Assembly (NCBI GenBank): GCA_030537565.1
Contig: JAUNVS010000006.1
Coordinates: 1 to 49,658, forward strand
Source of the DNA: Eubacteriales bacterium
GTDB taxonomy: Bacteria > Bacillota > Clostridia > Saccharofermentanales > Fastidiosipilaceae
Direction: 5' to 3'
Length of the DNA stretch: 49,658 bases
In this document: one piece after another, positions 1 through 7,349 of the stretch
How the letters are laid out: every line of letters begins with the position of its first letter
How positions within the stretch are numbered: the first letter of the stretch is position 1
Notes under the pieces: model-generated
What the model was told of the DNA's origin: nothing
The model's input: only the letters and a program-made list of their open reading frames with translations
Database searches by the model: none
Translations under genes and position numbers: made by a program

Positions 1-369
1 CTCCCCCTCGCTCAGTGCATAGATGAAATTTCTCAGGAGGCGCTTCGAGAACTCAGGATCGCCATCCCCCATTTTCTCTGAGTCAAAGGCGACGATGAAA
101 TCTCGGGACTCGTCACCGGCGTCAAAGCCTTCGACCTCAACGCTCTCTTCGAGGGTAAAACTCGGTCCAAATTCAACGACATACTCTTTTTTATCCTGGC
201 GAACCTGAAAACTGCGCCGCTCTTTTTCCGCCAGCTTCGAGAGATTGATCACGGCCTCCTCATTATCCACACGAACCATCAGCCCCTCATCGGGATGTGC
301 ACTGAGGAGCTTCTTTGATTCAATTACAGGCAGTGGGCAGGTCTGCCCAACGGCATTGATCTCTTTCAT
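1..369 (-). CDS. yedF: YedF, selenium metabolism protein (partial, C-terminus off the left edge)
   Basis: Reading from 369 down, the product starts MKEINAVGQTCPLPVIESKK, the TusA/SirA-like fold with the Cys-Pro motif at residues 10-11. It then runs through a charged region toward a second domain that the window edge cuts (123 codons visible). In the YedF family the TusA-like domain is followed by a DsrE-like domain, and the gene usually sits beside selD. The start is supported by AAAGGA about nine bases upstream. It lies 80 bases downstream of selD on the same strand, so the two are probably one operon. A role in handling reactive selenium is inferred from family and context; the exact reaction is not established. 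Confidence 0.85.
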   Translation of the reverse strand, partial: MKEINAVGQTCPLPVIESKKLLSAHPDEGLMVRVDNEEAVINLSKLAEKERRSFQVRQDKKEYVVEFGPSFTLEESVEVEGFDAGDESRDFIVAFDSEKMGDGDPEFSKRLLRNFIYALSEGE

Positions 370-449
370 TTCCAAACATCCTTTCATCGGCATGCAACAA
401 AGCCAGCGCCGTTTCCCGTCCCGCGCTATCCCGCGCAAATTCGCCCAAT

Positions 450-1499
450 TTAGAGGACGTAAATCTGTTTCTGATCCGCTTCTCGGGCGACGACCTCTCC
501 AATGATGGCTGCATATTCGCCAGCTGCCTCTAGATCGGCGACGAGGGCTTCGGCGGACTCGGCTTCGAGGGCGATCAGGAGCCCGCCTGAAGTCTGGGGG
601 TCAAAGCAGAGCTCCTCGATGCTCTGCTGGTGATGGCGAAATTCAACTTCAGCTTCGAGGGCCCGACGGTTTCGGACCGCCCCCGCTGTGAGGTAGAGTT
701 CCTCGGCGGCCTCGAGTGCACCCGGTAAGACGGGGAGTCGATGGCTATAGATCCGTGCCCCAAATTTATCGGAGCAAAGTTCGCGGAGATGGCCGAGGAG
801 GGAAAAACCTGTCACATCCGTCATCGCATGCGCTGCATGGGCGAGGGCGAGCTCAGAGGCACGGCGGTTTGAGGTGCACATCGATTCAATCAGGGTCTCA
901 TAGTGCTCAGTCGAGAGGGCTCCGACACTCTCAGCCGCTGTTAGGATCCCAACGCCGAGGCGCTTGGTGAGGACCAAGTGGTCGCCAGTCTTCGGACTGT
1001 TATTTCGTAGGAGCTGGCCCTCAGGACAGAGCCCGTTCACCGAGAGACCATATTTAACGCGCGGATCGTGGATCGAGTGGCCACCGCAGAGACTGGTATT
1101 GTTATCGAGGAGGGCCTTTGCCCCGCCTCGAAGAATCTCGGCGAGAACCTCGTCACTACCGCTCTCTGGATAGCAGACAATGCTCAGCGCCGTAATCGGC
1201 TTAGCGCCCATCGCGTAGATATCACTGAGCGCATTCGTCGCCGAAATATAGCCAAAAAGGTAGGGGTCTTCGATCGGCGGTGGAAAAAAGTCGAGTGTTT
1301 GAATTAAAAGTTGCCCATTACCCAGCCGGTAAACTGCGGCATCCTCACTTCCCTCATATCCAATGAGGAGATTCGGATCGCGCTGATCGAGGGGAACTGC
1401 CGGCAGACTCGCTAAGACCCGTTGCAGCTTCTCGATCCCGATCTTCGCATTGCAACCACCACAGACCGTCAAGGTCTCTCGTTCTTCGGACTTCGACAT
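450..1499 (-). CDS. selD: Selenide, water dikinase (selenophosphate synthase)
   Basis: The 349-residue product makes selenophosphate from selenide and ATP, the selenium donor for selenocysteine, selenouridine and the labile selenium cofactor of some molybdenum hydroxylases. The N-terminal active site reads CGGCNAK; Cys16 and Lys19 align with the catalytic Cys17 and Lys20 of E. coli SelD. The usual GCGCK is altered because the second cysteine position is Ala18. The AIRS-type ATP-binding core is followed by the conserved DPQTSGG motif near the C-terminus. Catalytic Cys rather than selenocysteine is used here. A very purine-rich ribosome site, GAGGAGGAGG, precedes the ATG. No selA or selB is visible in the window, so it could be an orphan SelD serving a molybdenum hydroxylase. 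Confidence 0.95.
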   Translation of the reverse strand: MSKSEERETLTVCGGCNAKIGIEKLQRVLASLPAVPLDQRDPNLLIGYEGSEDAAVYRLGNGQLLIQTLDFFPPPIEDPYLFGYISATNALSDIYAMGAKPITALSIVCYPESGSDEVLAEILRGGAKALLDNNTSLCGGHSIHDPRVKYGLSVNGLCPEGQLLRNNSPKTGDHLVLTKRLGVGILTAAESVGALSTEHYETLIESMCTSNRRASELALAHAAHAMTDVTGFSLLGHLRELCSDKFGARIYSHRLPVLPGALEAAEELYLTAGAVRNRRALEAEVEFRHHQQSIEELCFDPQTSGGLLIALEAESAEALVADLEAAGEYAAIIGEVVAREADQKQIYVL

Positions 1500-1587
1500 C
1501 TCTTCCTCCTCCTCTCAAACCATTCGGCTTAAAGTCTAGCACGATTTATTTATTGCGGAATTGATCTGGCATCGTCTTTTGACAACA

Positions 1588-1615
1588 AAGCCCGAGCCGA
1601 CTCAGGCTCAGGCTT
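1588..1615 (-). terminator. Hairpin upstream of selD, terminator-like on the minus strand
   Basis: An 11-base-pair stem (AAGCCCGAGCC pairing with GGCTCAGGCTT, one mismatch that becomes a G-U wobble on the minus strand) has a six-base loop. On the minus strand the stem is followed by TTTGTTGT. It could be an attenuator or a terminator ahead of selD, or insulate it from antisense transcription. Confidence 0.45.
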
Positions 1616-1735
1616 ACCAGCCCAATTTTTAGCCTCAAGTCACCCAAATGCGTGGAAAATGACCAGCAAATGAAGTCTTGCCTTCGCAGATTCATATAAA
1701 TCCTTATTAAAAGAGTCGACTTTGTTGGGATTCGC

Positions 1736-1764
1736 TTGACGCCACCAGCCGAGTTGTTTATAAA
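1736..1764 (+). promoter_or_regulatory. Sigma-A promoter of the ABC importer operon
   Basis: TTGACG at 1736-1741 and TATAAA at 1759-1764 are separated by exactly 17 bases, giving a predicted start near 1771 and a leader of about 75 bases. Confidence 0.75.
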
Positions 1765-1848
1765 AACAATACTACTTAGTGAGCTGGGCTGCGTTTCTAT
1801 ATCCCTCGCCGCAGCGCCCGATGAGGAAAGGATCCAATTCGCAGATTG

Positions 1849-2979
1849 ATGACGAAGCATAAGTCGATGCCAGCAGAGGCGTCCGCCATCGCCATAGAGA
1901 TGGACAGAGAGCCCCTCCTCGCGCCAAACACAGAGGTCGATTCACTTCACCTCCAGTTTGAGCGTGAGAATCGCCGCTGCCTGCGCCACTTCGTCGTTCT
2001 TGCAGCCATCCTCCTCATCATCTTTGCCGTCTCCGCCCGCCTCGGTCGCTATCCCCTCGCCCTCTCCGAAATTTTCCGTTTCATTGGCGAACGAATCCAG
2101 GGCGTCGAGCGCTCTCAGTCCGCACTGAAGCCGGAAGTCTATACCGTCCTCCTCAATATCCGTCTCCCGCGCCTCCTCGTCTGCCTCATGGTCGGCACCG
2201 CCCTCTCTGTCGCTGGTTCGGCATTTCAATCGATTTTCAACAACCCGATGGTTTCGCCAGACGTCCTCGGCGCGAGTTCGGGGGCAGGGCTCTTCGCAGC
2301 CATGGGCATCCTCCTCGGCCTACCCCGCGCCTCACTCATACTCTGCTCCTTCATAGGTGGCCTCCTCTCAATCCTCGTCGTCCTCAGCATCTCTCGCTAT
2401 CTTCGCTTTGAGCCGCTCCTCTCCCTCATCCTCACAGGCATGATTGTCAACTCACTGTTTTCCGCCTGTCTATCGCTTCTGAAATACATCGCCGATCCCA
2501 ACAACGAACTGCCCGCCATTACCTATTGGTTGATGGGCTCATTTAGTGGCGTTTCTCGCAAAGACGTCGGCTTCGTCTTTTGGCCAGTCCTCATCGGCAC
2601 CGGGATCATCATTGCTTACCGCTGGCGTCTCAACCTCCTCAGCCTCGGTAGCGACAGCGCAAAAAGCCTCGGCATCCACCTCAAGCGTGATCGAGCGATC
2701 ATACTTATGGCAGCCACCCTCCTTACCGCCGCATCGGTTTCCGTTGCCGGTATGATCTCCTGGGTCGGTCTCGTCATCCCGCATTTTGCAAAGATCTACG
2801 TCGGTGCTGATCACCGTCGGGCCATTCCTGCCGCTGCCCTTATGGGTGCCGCCTTCCTCCTCCTCGTTGACGACCTCGCCCGCCTCCTCAGCACTGGCGA
2901 AATACCCCTCGGCGTTCTTACGGCCTTTGTTGGAGCCCCGATCTTCCTCTACCTCATATTCACGGAGGGCCGGCGATGA
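1849..2979 (+). CDS. FecCD-family ABC transporter permease (metal, chelate or cobalamin type)
   Basis: A roughly 376-residue polytopic membrane protein of the FecCD/BtuC family. After a polar N-terminus come about ten hydrophobic segments. Family signatures are visible: the segment around NNPMVSPDVLGASSGAG, and GMISWVGLVIPHFAK near the C-terminus, the coupling region with the ATPase. Relatives import iron chelates, haem, cobalamin or, in the MolB group, molybdate or tungstate. Its last codons overlap the ATPase gene by four bases (ATGA), so the two are translationally coupled. The start is uncertain: TTG 1846, ATG 1849 and ATG 1867 are in frame, and AAAGGA at 1827-1832 is rather far from all of them. 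The substrate cannot be read from the sequence. Confidence 0.9.
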   Translation: MTKHKSMPAEASAIAIEMDREPLLAPNTEVDSLHLQFERENRRCLRHFVVLAAILLIIFAVSARLGRYPLALSEIFRFIGERIQGVERSQSALKPEVYTVLLNIRLPRLLVCLMVGTALSVAGSAFQSIFNNPMVSPDVLGASSGAGLFAAMGILLGLPRASLILCSFIGGLLSILVVLSISRYLRFEPLLSLILTGMIVNSLFSACLSLLKYIADPNNELPAITYWLMGSFSGVSRKDVGFVFWPVLIGTGIIIAYRWRLNLLSLGSDSAKSLGIHLKRDRAIILMAATLLTAASVSVAGMISWVGLVIPHFAKIYVGADHRRAIPAAALMGAAFLLLVDDLARLLSTGEIPLGVLTAFVGAPIFLYLIFTEGRR

Positions 2980-3782
2980 ACGCATTCCATGTCGAGATCA
3001 AAAACCTTAGCTTTTCTTACAAAGACCGCCCCGTCCTCCGTAAGCTCTCTCTACAACTTGAGAGCGGACGGCTTTATTGCCTCCTGGGAAATAACGGAGC
3101 TGGTAAGACGACGCTCTTTAAATTGATGCTCGCCCTCCTGCCGCCTCCGAGTGGAACGATTTTTTTCGCGGGGCGGGATCTCGCCGACTTTAGTACCCAG
3201 GAACGGGCACGCCAAATTGCCTACATTCCTCAGGAAGAACGGGCCAATTTCCGATATCGGGCGGAAGAGATTGTCCTCATGGGTCGAGCTCCTCGTCTCG
3301 GACTCCTCCGCCAGCCAAAGAGTTCAGATCTCAGGCAGGTTGCAGCGGTGATGGCGAAGCTTCGCATCGGTCATCTGGCGGGCCGCTATTATCCAGAATT
3401 ATCTGGTGGTGAGCGACAGCTCTTACGAATCGCCCGCGCCCTCCTCCAAGACAGTCCATTTCTGATCATGGATGAGCCCTGTACTGGTCTCGATTACGGC
3501 CATCAGATGCGCATGCTCGAGACGGCCAAGCAGCTGGCTCGCGAGGGCTACTTGGTTCTCTTTTCGAGCCACAACCCTCAGCAGGCGGAACTCTTCGCGG
3601 ACGAGATCCTCCTCCTCAGAGATGGTCAGATGCAGTCCAGCCAGAACGACTGCGAACTTTTATCTGAAATATATAACTATCCCCTGAAGCGTTACCCGAT
3701 CGAGGGAAAATACAGTGCCCTTCTTCCAGATCTCAGTTACCTCGAGGAACGCTTTGATGCATCTAGTGTGAAGCGATCATAG
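2976..3782 (+). CDS. ABC transporter ATP-binding protein, FepC/BtuD type
   Basis: The 268-residue ATPase partner of the preceding permease. All expected motifs are present in order: Walker A GNNGAGKTT at about residue 38, the signature LSGGERQ at about 142, Walker B LIMDEP at about 163, and the switch histidine in FSSHN at about 195. It should form a homodimer under the FecCD permease dimer and energise import. The initiating ATG overlaps the permease stop, and the binding-protein gene follows 29 bases later without a terminator, so the three genes form one operon. The nucleotide-binding domain does not reveal the substrate. Confidence 0.93.
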   Translation: MNAFHVEIKNLSFSYKDRPVLRKLSLQLESGRLYCLLGNNGAGKTTLFKLMLALLPPPSGTIFFAGRDLADFSTQERARQIAYIPQEERANFRYRAEEIVLMGRAPRLGLLRQPKSSDLRQVAAVMAKLRIGHLAGRYYPELSGGERQLLRIARALLQDSPFLIMDEPCTGLDYGHQMRMLETAKQLAREGYLVLFSSHNPQQAELFADEILLLRDGQMQSSQNDCELLSEIYNYPLKRYPIEGKYSALLPDLSYLEERFDASSVKRS

Positions 3783-3811
3783 ATCGTTGAAGATAGAAAG
3801 GAATTTTCGTA

Positions 3812-4912
3812 ATGAAAAGACATCTAAAAGCATTGGCATTTGCCTTAGCCCTCAGTTTCTTACCGAGTTTCGGCGCTGCGCTCCATGCGGAGGAAGCGTC
3901 TGCCTCGGAAGCGAAGACCCGTCAGGTGGTCGACGATGCAGGCCGTGAGGTGGAGATTCCCCTCGAGATTCAGAGCGTTGCACCCTCGGGTGGGGTTGCG
4001 ACTCTCGTACTGTTTACAGCTGCTCCTGAGAAGCTGGCAGCCGTGTCGCGCAGCTTTTCGAAGCCTCAGTTGAAGTATCTCGATAAGAAGTATGCGGATC
4101 TTCCCGAGATTGGCCAGTTTTACGGTAAGAAGGCGAATCTTAACCTCGAGGAGCTCCTCCGTATTAAGCCTGATCTGATCATCGATATCGGTGAAAAGAA
4201 GAAGACGGTTAAAGAGGATATGGATGGGATTCAGGAGCAGACGGGTATTCCGACCCTCTTTATTGAGGCGCTGACGCCTGAAATGGGCGATGCTTATCGC
4301 AAGCTCGGTAAGATCCTCGGTAATGAAGAGCGTTGTGAGAACTTGGCGAAATACTGTGAGGCGAGTCTCGCGCGCAGTGCTAAGGTGCTCGAGTCTCTGA
4401 CGGATGCGGATAAGAAGACTGTTTATTGGGCGATGGGCGATGCAGGCCTCAATACTAACGCGCTCGGTTCTTTCCAGTCGGAGATTCTCGACCTCGTCGG
4501 TGCGGACAATGTCTGTAAGGCTGAGCCCGTGAGCCGTGGTGGCGGTACAGAGGTTTCTATGGAGGACGTGCTTCAGTGGAAGCCAGAATACGTCCTCGTC
4601 GACAGCCCAAGTCTTGCTGAGACGATGGCCGCAGATCCAGCATGGCAGGATTTCTTCAGTCAGAATCCTGAGTCGAAGCAGGTTCTCGTGCCCTATGGTC
4701 CATACGGTTTCCTGGCGGGTCCGCCTTCGGTCAATCGCTTTATCGGCCTCGCATGGTTGGGTCAACTCCTCTATCCAGAGAAGTATGAGCTCGATGTCCG
4801 CCAAGAGGTGAAAGAGTTCTATGAGCTCTTCTACCAGGTGGAGTTGACGGATGAGGCCCTCGATGAGCTGTTGGCAGAGGGGTCTGAGGCGCCTGCGGCA
4901 AAGGCGGCCTAG
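3812..4912 (+). CDS. Periplasmic-binding-protein-like substrate-binding subunit of the importer
   Basis: A 366-residue FecB/BtuF-type (class III) binding protein. It has a Sec signal peptide of about 27 residues ending AALHA before EEA, then the typical opening VVDDAGREVEIP and the lobe containing LNLEELLRIKPDLIIDIG. Oddly, there is no lipobox cysteine: the cleavage site looks like signal peptidase I, whereas monoderm bacteria usually anchor these proteins by a lipid. The only cysteines lie well inside the mature chain, and no membrane anchor is seen at the C-terminus. The gene has a good ribosome site (GAAAGGA) and is followed by a strong terminator that closes the operon. Candidate ligands are an iron or corrinoid complex, or molybdate/tungstate as in MolA; this is not decided by sequence. 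Confidence 0.88.
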   Translation: MKRHLKALAFALALSFLPSFGAALHAEEASASEAKTRQVVDDAGREVEIPLEIQSVAPSGGVATLVLFTAAPEKLAAVSRSFSKPQLKYLDKKYADLPEIGQFYGKKANLNLEELLRIKPDLIIDIGEKKKTVKEDMDGIQEQTGIPTLFIEALTPEMGDAYRKLGKILGNEERCENLAKYCEASLARSAKVLESLTDADKKTVYWAMGDAGLNTNALGSFQSEILDLVGADNVCKAEPVSRGGGTEVSMEDVLQWKPEYVLVDSPSLAETMAADPAWQDFFSQNPESKQVLVPYGPYGFLAGPPSVNRFIGLAWLGQLLYPEKYELDVRQEVKEFYELFYQVELTDEALDELLAEGSEAPAAKAA

Positions 4913-4939
4913 GTCTTTGAGGCAAGTGTCCTATGAGGA

Positions 4940-4971
4940 GGTGGCTGGGTGAGAACCCGCCACCTTTTTTT
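4940..4971 (+). terminator. Rho-independent terminator after the ABC importer operon
   Basis: GGTGGC and GGGT pair with ACCC and GCCACC around a GAGA loop, followed by seven T residues. It ends the three-gene operon. Confidence 0.92.
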
Positions 4972-5036
4972 GTGCCCAGAGAGGGGCGGAGGGCTTGTTT
5001 TTGAGTTCAGGGATGCTGAAAATGACTGTGATCGTA

Positions 5037-5067
5037 CGCACAATGTGCGCAAAAGCCAAAAATTTGG
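5037..5067. promoter_or_regulatory. Two small palindromes upstream of the regulator gene
   Basis: CGCACA-A-TGTGCG (5037-5049) is a perfect dyad, followed by CCAAA-AA-TTTGG (5056-5067). Both lie about 85-115 bases upstream of the predicted -35 box of the regulator. They are candidate operators, perhaps for autoregulation; this is inference from symmetry and position. Confidence 0.4.
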
Positions 5068-5150
5068 TAAAATTACACGAAAGTAGCGGCGTTACTTGTC
5101 GAAATATGCTGGTCAATTACTAGCGCATGAGATAAAAGTAACACAGATAC

Positions 5151-5179
5151 TTGATTTTAAGAATTAAGTACCATATCAT
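5151..5179 (+). promoter_or_regulatory. Sigma-A promoter of the regulator and catabolic genes
   Basis: TTGATT (5151-5156) and TATCAT (5174-5179) are spaced by 17 bases. The predicted start is near 5186, about 40 bases before the GTG start. Confidence 0.7.
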
Positions 5180-5224
5180 AGAGGTATCGACAGATCTTTT
5201 TGTCAGTAAGGAGGCTTTAGCTGC

Positions 5225-5953
5225 GTGCTGAGTCGTGAGGACAAACGGCAGTATTTAGAATCACTGTATAGCCAGGTTGATTTCATGGCACAGGTTTCTG
5301 GACCAAACTGCGAGGTTGTGTTGCGCGATTTCCATGATGGAGAGAGCGAGATTCTCTACATCGTTAATGGCAGCATCAGTGGTCGCCATGTTGGTGAGAG
5401 GATCAGTGGTTTCATGCTGAAGAAGATCATGCGTGAGGATTACCACAAGACCGATTACGTTTCCAACTATTTACTCGTTAACGAACAGGATCAGAAACTC
5501 CTGCGTGCTTCAACTTATTACATCAAACGCGATGGTGAGCTCTATGGTCTTCTATGCGTTAACTATGATGTGACGGGTTTGATGCGCTATCGGGATTTCC
5601 TCAATGAATCGCTCTTTTATGGATTGGGCGATTTTACGAAAGAGGAGACGGACTTCGTGGCTAAACCGCTCGATGAGCTTGTCGACAGTATGATTCGTCA
5701 GGTCGTGTTGTATTGGGATCGCGAGATCCCGTTGGCACGCGTCGATCTCGATCAGAATCCGATTCGCCAGTTGTATCAACTTAAACTCTTTCAATATAAG
5801 GGAACGGTCAGTCGTGTATCAGAGCTACTGAATATTTCGACTCAGTCGATTTACCGATACATTAAGGAAATTGACGATCTTTTGTTTAAAGAGAAACAGA
5901 GACAACACGAATTGAATATGGTCGGCAAACGCCGGGCCAAGAAGAACTCGTGA
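5225..5953 (+). CDS. YheO/DauR-type transcriptional regulator (PAS-like domain plus HTH)
   Basis: A 242-residue regulator. Residues about 10-120 match the YheO-type PAS-like sensor (segments NCEVVLRDF, SEILYIVNGSISGRHVG and YYIKRDGELYGLLCVNYD). Residues about 190-225 form a helix-turn-helix (GTVSRVSELLNISTQSIYRY). It starts at GTG with AAGGAGG eleven bases upstream. The family includes DauR, a regulator of D-arginine catabolism, and members often sit beside amino acid or ureide catabolic genes. Its position as the first gene before ygeW, without a terminator between them, suggests that it controls the cluster in response to a small nitrogen compound. The ligand is unknown. Confidence 0.85.
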   Translation: MLSREDKRQYLESLYSQVDFMAQVSGPNCEVVLRDFHDGESEILYIVNGSISGRHVGERISGFMLKKIMREDYHKTDYVSNYLLVNEQDQKLLRASTYYIKRDGELYGLLCVNYDVTGLMRYRDFLNESLFYGLGDFTKEETDFVAKPLDELVDSMIRQVVLYWDREIPLARVDLDQNPIRQLYQLKLFQYKGTVSRVSELLNISTQSIYRYIKEIDDLLFKEKQRQHELNMVGKRRAKKNS

Positions 5954-5954
5954 G

Positions 5955-6000
5955 ATCCAGTTTGACTGGATGGACTTAGCCGAATCAGCTCGGGGAGCTG
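5955..6000 (+). other. Tandem hairpins between the regulator and ygeW
   Basis: ATCCAGT-TTG-ACTGGAT (5955-5971) and CAGCTC-GGG-GAGCTG (5986-6000) are perfect short stems in the regulator-ygeW gap. Neither is followed by a T-run, so they are not ordinary terminators. They may protect or segment the mRNA. Confidence 0.5.
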
Positions 6001-6046
6001 CGGAAATATGATGATTGGATTCGATCCAAGAAAGGTGGAAAACACT

Positions 6047-7252
6047 ATGGGCACACAAGGTTTTAGTGAATTAATGGCACGTTTGGAGAAGCTGGATTTC
6101 CAGAAACTCTACCAGGATGACTTTTTCCTGACATGGGATAAGAGCCGCGAAGAGCTCGACGCAATTTGGGTCGTCGCTGATGCGATCCGTAAGCTCCGCG
6201 AAGAGAATAAGTCGACGCGCATCTTCGATTCCGGTCTCGGTATCTCGATTTTCCGTGACAACTCGACCCGTACGCGTTTCTCGTTCATGAGCGCTTGTAA
6301 CCTCCTCGGTTTGGAAGTTGCTGACCTCGACGAGAAGAAGAGCCAGATCGCTCACGGTGAGACCCTCCTCGAGACGGCCAACATGGTTTCCTTCATGGCC
6401 GATGTCATCGGTATCCGTGATGACATGTACATTGGTAAGGGCCACACCTATCAAAAGGAATTTGCCGACAGTGTTAAGCGTGGTTTCGAAGAGGGCATCC
6501 TCGAGCAGCGCCCAACCGTCGTTTCGCTTCAGTGCGACATCGACCACCCCACGCAGATGATGGCCGACTCGCTCCACTTCGCTCACTACTTCGGTAACGG
6601 CGATATGGAATCCCTTAAGGGTAAGAAAATTGCTATGACTTGGGCCTACAGCCCCAGCTATGGTAAGCCCCTCTCCGTTCCCCAGGGTGGTATTGGTCTT
6701 TGGACCCGCCTCGGCATGGACGTTGTCCTCGCCCATCCAGAAGGCTACGAAGACATGGACGATGTTATCGAAGTTGCGAAGAAGAATGCCGCTGAGTGCG
6801 GTGGTTCCTTCACCGTGACCAACAGCATGGAAGAAGCCTTTAAGGATGCAGATATCGTCTATCCTAAGAGCTGGGCTCCATTTAAAGCCATGGAAGAGCG
6901 CACCGAGCTTTATGGCAACGGCGACTTCGACGGCATCGATGAGCTCGAGCAGCGCCTCCTGCAGCAGAACGCTAAGCATAAGGACTGGACCGTTACGGAA
7001 GAGCTGATGAAGGTCACGAAGGATGGTAAGGCCCTTTACTGCCACCCACTGCCCGCCGACATCACCGACGTTTCGTGTAAAGAAGGCGAAGTCGACGCTT
7101 CGGTCTTCGATCGCTATCGTAAAGAGCTTTATGCTCAGGCTAGCTTCAAACCCTATATCATCGCCGCGATGATCTTCCTCCAGAGAGTGAAGAATCCTAA
7201 GGCCAAGCTCGAAGAGCTGTATAAGGCTGATGTCAAGCGCATGCAAGAGTAA
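6047..7252 (+). CDS. ygeW: YgeW-family knotted carbamoyltransferase
   Basis: A 401-residue relative of aspartate and ornithine transcarbamylases. The carbamoyl-phosphate signature STRTR is at residues 73-77, HPTQ follows in the middle of the chain, and HPLP begins at residue 333. The length fits the YgeW group of E. coli. I chose ATG 6047 because AAGGTGG lies eight bases upstream; an in-frame ATG at 6008 has no such site. The physiological substrate has long been uncertain. In catabolic clusters with arcC it is expected to work toward carbamoyl phosphate formation, which carbamate kinase then uses to make ATP. Codon use is strongly biased (GGT, CGT/CGC, CTC, AAG), like rpoB, suggesting high expression. 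Confidence 0.93.
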   Translation: MGTQGFSELMARLEKLDFQKLYQDDFFLTWDKSREELDAIWVVADAIRKLREENKSTRIFDSGLGISIFRDNSTRTRFSFMSACNLLGLEVADLDEKKSQIAHGETLLETANMVSFMADVIGIRDDMYIGKGHTYQKEFADSVKRGFEEGILEQRPTVVSLQCDIDHPTQMMADSLHFAHYFGNGDMESLKGKKIAMTWAYSPSYGKPLSVPQGGIGLWTRLGMDVVLAHPEGYEDMDDVIEVAKKNAAECGGSFTVTNSMEEAFKDADIVYPKSWAPFKAMEERTELYGNGDFDGIDELEQRLLQQNAKHKDWTVTEELMKVTKDGKALYCHPLPADITDVSCKEGEVDASVFDRYRKELYAQASFKPYIIAAMIFLQRVKNPKAKLEELYKADVKRMQE

Positions 7253-7285
7253 TCTCAATTACTAACGCAATATAATAGGAACAGT

Positions 7286-7311
7286 TACTGGCCGGCTGCG
7301 GTCGGCCAGTA
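7286..7311 (+). other. Intercistronic hairpin between ygeW and ygeY
   Basis: TACTGGCCG and CGGCCAGTA form a perfect nine-base-pair stem with an eight-base loop. No T-run follows on the plus strand, so it is more likely an mRNA-stabilising or processing element than a strong terminator. Confidence 0.55.
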
Positions 7312-7349
7312 CATCCATTTGATATATGGAAAAAGGAGAAAAAGCGAAA

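Larger units (their letters stand above)
1500..1848. other. Divergent intergenic region between selD and the ABC importer
   Basis: This 349-base gap separates the two divergent operons. It holds a strong hairpin (1588-1615) and a good sigma-A promoter toward the importer (1736-1764). The leader after that promoter has a short stem pairing GCTGCG (1788-1793) with CGCAGC (1810-1815). I see no convincing ORF. I looked for a cobalamin riboswitch because of the transporter type and did not find its conserved box. Confidence 0.6.

Noticed and set aside
1771-1846. Possible cobalamin riboswitch before the FecCD importer
   Set aside because: The leader is too short and the conserved B12 box and core elements are absent.
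1546-1860. 104-codon minus-strand frame upstream of selD
   Set aside because: Composition is unlike protein, it crosses the importer promoter and leader, and a hairpin lies inside it.
3860-4804. 314-codon minus-strand frame opposite the binding protein gene
   Set aside because: Antisense shadow; the plus-strand gene has a signal peptide and family motifs.
6071-7258. 395-codon open frame on the minus strand opposite ygeW
   Set aside because: Shadow of the highly biased ygeW sequence; no recognisable protein features and no ribosome site.
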